Shown here piece after piece: positions 6,063 to 7,635 of a stretch of DNA of 7,635 bases; position 1 is the first letter of the stretch; each line of letters starts with the position of its first letter. The stretch is from an archaeon (GTDB lineage Archaea; Thermoproteota; Nitrososphaeria_A; Caldarchaeales; Wolframiiraptoraceae), in contig JAPDJZ010000131.1 in assembly GCA_029258815.1 (NCBI GenBank), forward strand, positions 1 to 7,635, written 5' to 3'. The translations under genes and the position numbers were made by a program. The notes under the pieces are model-generated. The model was given only the letters and a program-made list of their open reading frames with translations, had not been told where the DNA came from and searched no databases.

Positions 6063-6109
6063 AATCTCTCGATAAGCCGCCCCGCCGAGACGACGCTGAG
6101 AATACCCGG

Positions 6110-6634
6110 CTACCCCTCCCAATACTCCTCCTCGAAGCCCTCCCGCAGGTTAAGGTATCTGGCTAGGAGGAAGAGCAGCTTCGAGAGCTTGTTCGCGTAG
6201 GCTATCGCCCTAGAATCGAGCGGGAATCTCCGGGAGAGGGAGACCAGCCTCCTCTCGCACCTCCTAGAAACCGCTCTAGCGAGATGGAGAATCGCCGCGG
6301 CGTGGCCCCCGCCCGGGTAAACGAACCTCCCGAGCTCCGGAACCTTCCTCGAATACTCCTCGATGAGCTCATCCATCCTCCTAAGCTGCTCATCCCCTAT
6401 CCCCGGCCCAGGTCTACCGGAGCCGAGCCCCGAAACCTCCGAGCCCAAGGCGAATAGGTGGCCCTGAACCTCCTTCAAGATCCTCGAAACCTCGTCTCCC
6501 TTCCCGAGGAGAGACCTCGAAACCCCGAGCAGGGACGAGACCTCATCTATCTCGCCGCAGACCTCGAGCCTGGGATCATCCTTAAGCACCCGCTGGCCCG
6601 AGAGCAGGACCGTCTCTTCATCCCTCTTCCTCAT
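6110..6634 (-). CDS. PduO-type corrinoid (cob(I)alamin) adenosyltransferase
   Basis: Transfers the adenosyl group of ATP to cob(I)alamin, making coenzyme B12. The protein is a trimeric helical bundle in the cytoplasm. Seen: LSGQRVLKDDPRLEVCGEIDEVSSLLG (residues 11-37, with Asp30), a helix with VQGHLFALGSEVSG, then FVYPGGGHAAAILHLARAVSRRCERRLV (104-131), which carries the active-site arginines of the LHLART-CRRAER motif, and ANKLSKLLFLLAR (147-159, with Asn148). The end GFEEEYW matches the family. The N terminus is short: where relatives have a TGDxGxTxL ATP loop, this protein has only RKRDEETVLL. An in-frame TGA lies upstream, so the ATG at 6634 is the real limit unless there is a sequence error. 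A TATA box 29 bases upstream suggests leaderless transcription. Confidence 0.88.
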   Translation of the reverse strand: MRKRDEETVLLSGQRVLKDDPRLEVCGEIDEVSSLLGVSRSLLGKGDEVSRILKEVQGHLFALGSEVSGLGSGRPGPGIGDEQLRRMDELIEEYSRKVPELGRFVYPGGGHAAAILHLARAVSRRCERRLVSLSRRFPLDSRAIAYANKLSKLLFLLARYLNLREGFEEEYWEG

Positions 6635-6658
6635 TCCAAGCAGTCGATACCACTCCCG

Positions 6659-6668
6659 AAATATATCT
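6659..6668 (-). promoter_or_regulatory. TATA box of the adenosyltransferase gene
   Basis: The minus strand reads AGATATATTT, centred about 29 bases before the ATG at 6634, so the message should start at or next to that ATG. The element overlaps the stop codon of the upstream zinc-finger microprotein gene. Confidence 0.65.
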
Positions 6669-6819
6669 ACTCCTCAGCAACTAGCTCGGGCTTAAACCTC
6701 GCCCAAAGCTTATCCGGATGATCCGAGAAGACGTGGAGAGCGTGTTCCTCGTAGCTCTGGAAGCTTCTCCCGCAGATCCTACACCTCAGAGCATACCTCC
6801 CCATGCCGCCGACAAGCAT
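6667..6819 (-). CDS. C2H2 zinc-finger microprotein (50 residues)
   Basis: A short open frame between the SpeD-family gene and the adenosyltransferase gene encodes MLVGGMGRYALRCRICGRSF and continues to a TAG at 6667-6669. Seen: Cys13-x2-Cys16-x12-His29-x4-His34, exact classical C2H2 zinc-finger spacing, with Phe20 in the hydrophobic position after the second Cys. A basic and acidic tail (KLWARFKPELVAEE) follows. Codon use resembles the neighbouring genes (AGG arginine, GAG glutamate). Alternative ATG at 6804 would give 45 residues and keep the whole finger. A weak AT-rich element (about 6837-6849) may serve as promoter. Small archaeal C2H2 proteins are mostly uncharacterised; DNA, RNA or protein binding are all possible. 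The protein would hold one finger only. Confidence 0.75.
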   Translation of the reverse strand: MLVGGMGRYALRCRICGRSFQSYEEHALHVFSDHPDKLWARFKPELVAEE

Positions 6820-6851
6820 CAAGCCGTATAGAACAAGATTAAGGTTTACGG

Positions 6852-7235
6852 TTATTCGAGGAGCACCCGCTTCCTTCGGGGGCCTCTTAGGACGAGCCTC
6901 CTCTCAACCCTCTCGGGCTTAAAGACCTCGACGAGATACTCCTCCACCCGCTCCTGATCGAATTCCTTGCAGGAGTAGATGTCTATCGAAGCGTATCCGG
7001 CCCGAGTATCCGTGTGAACCGCGACGTGGCTCTCGGCGACCACCATGAAGCCGGAAAGCCCCTCTCCGCTCGGGCTATCCTCTCCGCCGACGTACCTAAC
7101 CACAACCGGGCCGGCGATTATCCTGAGATCCATAAGCCTTGAGAGATTCTCGAAGACGCCACTCAGCAGCCCTTCATCATCCAGACTACCGACGGAGCAG
7201 CCGTAGAGATCCAGCATGAGGTGATACCACGCCAT
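6852..7235 (-). CDS. speD: SpeD-family pyruvoyl-dependent decarboxylase (S-adenosylmethionine decarboxylase or relative)
   Basis: A 127-residue class 1B SpeD proenzyme. In polyamine synthesis it decarboxylates S-adenosylmethionine, or arginine in some archaeal paralogues. The chain self-cleaves to create a pyruvoyl cofactor. Seen: HLMLDLYGC near the start, then GLSGFMVVAESHVAVHT and GYASIDIYSC. The cleavage pair is Glu68-Ser69. His74 lies five residues after the serine, Cys89 twenty after it and Ser61 eight before it, the spacing I recall for Thermotoga maritima S63, H68, C83 and S55. The HTWPE block usual in this family is HTDTR here, and TCG is SCK. A TTG at 7241 is in frame, but the ATG at 7235 fits a TATA-like element 28 bases upstream. 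Divergent from the ABCE1 gene. Confidence 0.87.
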   Translation of the reverse strand: MAWYHLMLDLYGCSVGSLDDEGLLSGVFENLSRLMDLRIIAGPVVVRYVGGEDSPSGEGLSGFMVVAESHVAVHTDTRAGYASIDIYSCKEFDQERVEEYLVEVFKPERVERRLVLRGPRRKRVLLE

Positions 7236-7259
7236 GGTCAAGGCTGGGTGATCTCCCCC

Positions 7260-7267
7260 AAATATTA
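7260..7267 (-). promoter_or_regulatory. TATA-like element of the speD-family gene
   Basis: Minus-strand TTAATATT is centred about 28 bases before the ATG at 7235, consistent with leaderless transcription. It is joined to the perfect 10-base palindrome TTAACGTTAA at 7265-7274, which could be part of the promoter or a regulator site. Confidence 0.55.
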
Positions 7268-7323
7268 ACGTTAACCTGATCGCGGAGATCTATTCGGAGA
7301 CCCGGCGCTCGAGGCAGGGAGGG

Positions 7324-7329
7324 TTTAAA
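7324..7329 (+). promoter_or_regulatory. TATA box of the ABCE1/RLI gene
   Basis: TTTAAA is centred about 29 bases before the ATG at 7356. No Shine-Dalgarno sequence lies between them, so the gene is probably transcribed without a leader. It shares a divergent intergenic region with the speD-family gene. Confidence 0.6.
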
Positions 7330-7355
7330 GGCTGAGGATTGATCCCTGAAATCGG

Positions 7356-7635
7356 ATGTCGATTAGATGGGCCGAGAGGGCGCTGAGGGTCGCGGTCGTC
7401 GATAGGGATAGATGCGATCCCAAGAAGTGCGGTAGGGAGTGCTATCGATTCTGCCCGCCGGTGCGCAGCGGAAGGGAGGTGATAAAATTCGATGAGGAAG
7501 GATATCCCACGATAGTGGAGCCCCTGTGCCTAGGCTGCGGGATATGCGCGGCTAAGTGCCCATTCAAGGCGATCACCATAGTCAACCCGGAAGTCCAAAC
7601 GCTTCAACATCCGCACCGGAAAGGTTCAGCCTGTT
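7356..7635 (+). CDS. ABCE1/RLI ribosome-recycling ATPase, N-terminal iron-sulfur domain (runs off the right edge)
   Basis: ABCE1 (RNase L inhibitor homologue) splits ribosomes after termination using two ABC ATPase domains and an N-terminal 4Fe-4S domain; only the latter is in the window. Seen: RVAVVDRDRCDPKKCGRECYRFCPPVRSG with Cys20-x4-Cys25-x3-Cys29-x3-Cys33, then LCLGCGICAAKCPFKAITIVN with Cys58-x2-Cys61-x2-Cys64-x3-Cys68. These are the two cluster motifs specific to ABCE1. A nine-residue extension (MSIRWAERA) precedes the usual start region. After ITIVN (residue 77) the reading continues PEVQTLQHPHRKGSAC, which does not resemble the HRYG-N-F-L linker normally found here; another frame fits slightly better. 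The ATPase domains lie outside the window. Confidence 0.9.
   Translation, partial: MSIRWAERALRVAVVDRDRCDPKKCGRECYRFCPPVRSGREVIKFDEEGYPTIVEPLCLGCGICAAKCPFKAITIVNPEVQTLQHPHRKGSAC

Noticed and set aside
6202..6721. Extra open frames overlapping the adenosyltransferase gene on both strands.
   Set aside because: The PduO frame has family motifs along its whole length; the others are low-complexity shadows.
1..7635. CRISPR array, insertion sequence or integrated element.
   Set aside because: No spaced direct repeats, terminal inverted repeats, transposase or integrase motifs were seen; base composition looks even throughout.

Overview
The window is a gene-dense, GC-rich stretch of an archaeal chromosome. 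The support comes from an ABCE1/RLI ribosome-recycling gene, a multi-OB-fold replication protein A, a class 1B SpeD-type pyruvoyl decarboxylase, a tRNA-His with encoded G-1 and no encoded CCA, and several TATA boxes about 28-30 bases before start codons. TTG and GTG starts are common, arginine is mostly AGG and isoleucine often ATA, which suggests a thermophile. The phylum cannot be fixed from the sequence; a TACK-group (Thermoproteota-like) archaeon is my guess.

Layout. Positions 1-1078 (minus) hold three tightly packed genes read right to left: a LysE/RhtB-type exporter, a small membrane-anchored coiled-coil protein of unknown function, and the N-terminal part of ribose-5-phosphate isomerase A, which runs off the left edge. 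Divergent from them is tRNA-His(GTG) at 1189-1261, followed by a convergent YbjQ/UPF0145 gene (1359-1691, minus).

Positions 1781-4575 (plus) form the most interesting unit: four genes whose ends overlap. They encode a GT81-like glucosyl-3-phosphoglycerate synthase homologue, a soluble RCK (TrkA-N/TrkA-C) protein, an MscS-family mechanosensitive channel and a HAD-IIB phosphatase. The simplest reading is an osmoadaptation operon. The first and last genes would make an anionic glycosylglycerate-type solute, and the middle two would sense nucleotides or ions and release solute on hypo-osmotic shock. This is inference from families and gene order.

Positions 4558-7235 (minus) hold, from right to left, a SpeD-family decarboxylase, a 50-residue C2H2 zinc-finger microprotein, a PduO-type corrinoid adenosyltransferase with an eroded N-terminal ATP loop, and a four-OB-fold RPA. 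The RPA gene converges on the phosphatase gene with an 18-base overlap. From 7356 rightward the plus strand carries the start of ABCE1/RLI, with two 4Fe-4S ferredoxin motifs. Its last roughly 15 codons fit the family poorly and may contain a frame change.

No CRISPR array, insertion sequence, rRNA or phage-like gene was seen. No intergenic gap exceeds about 115 bases.
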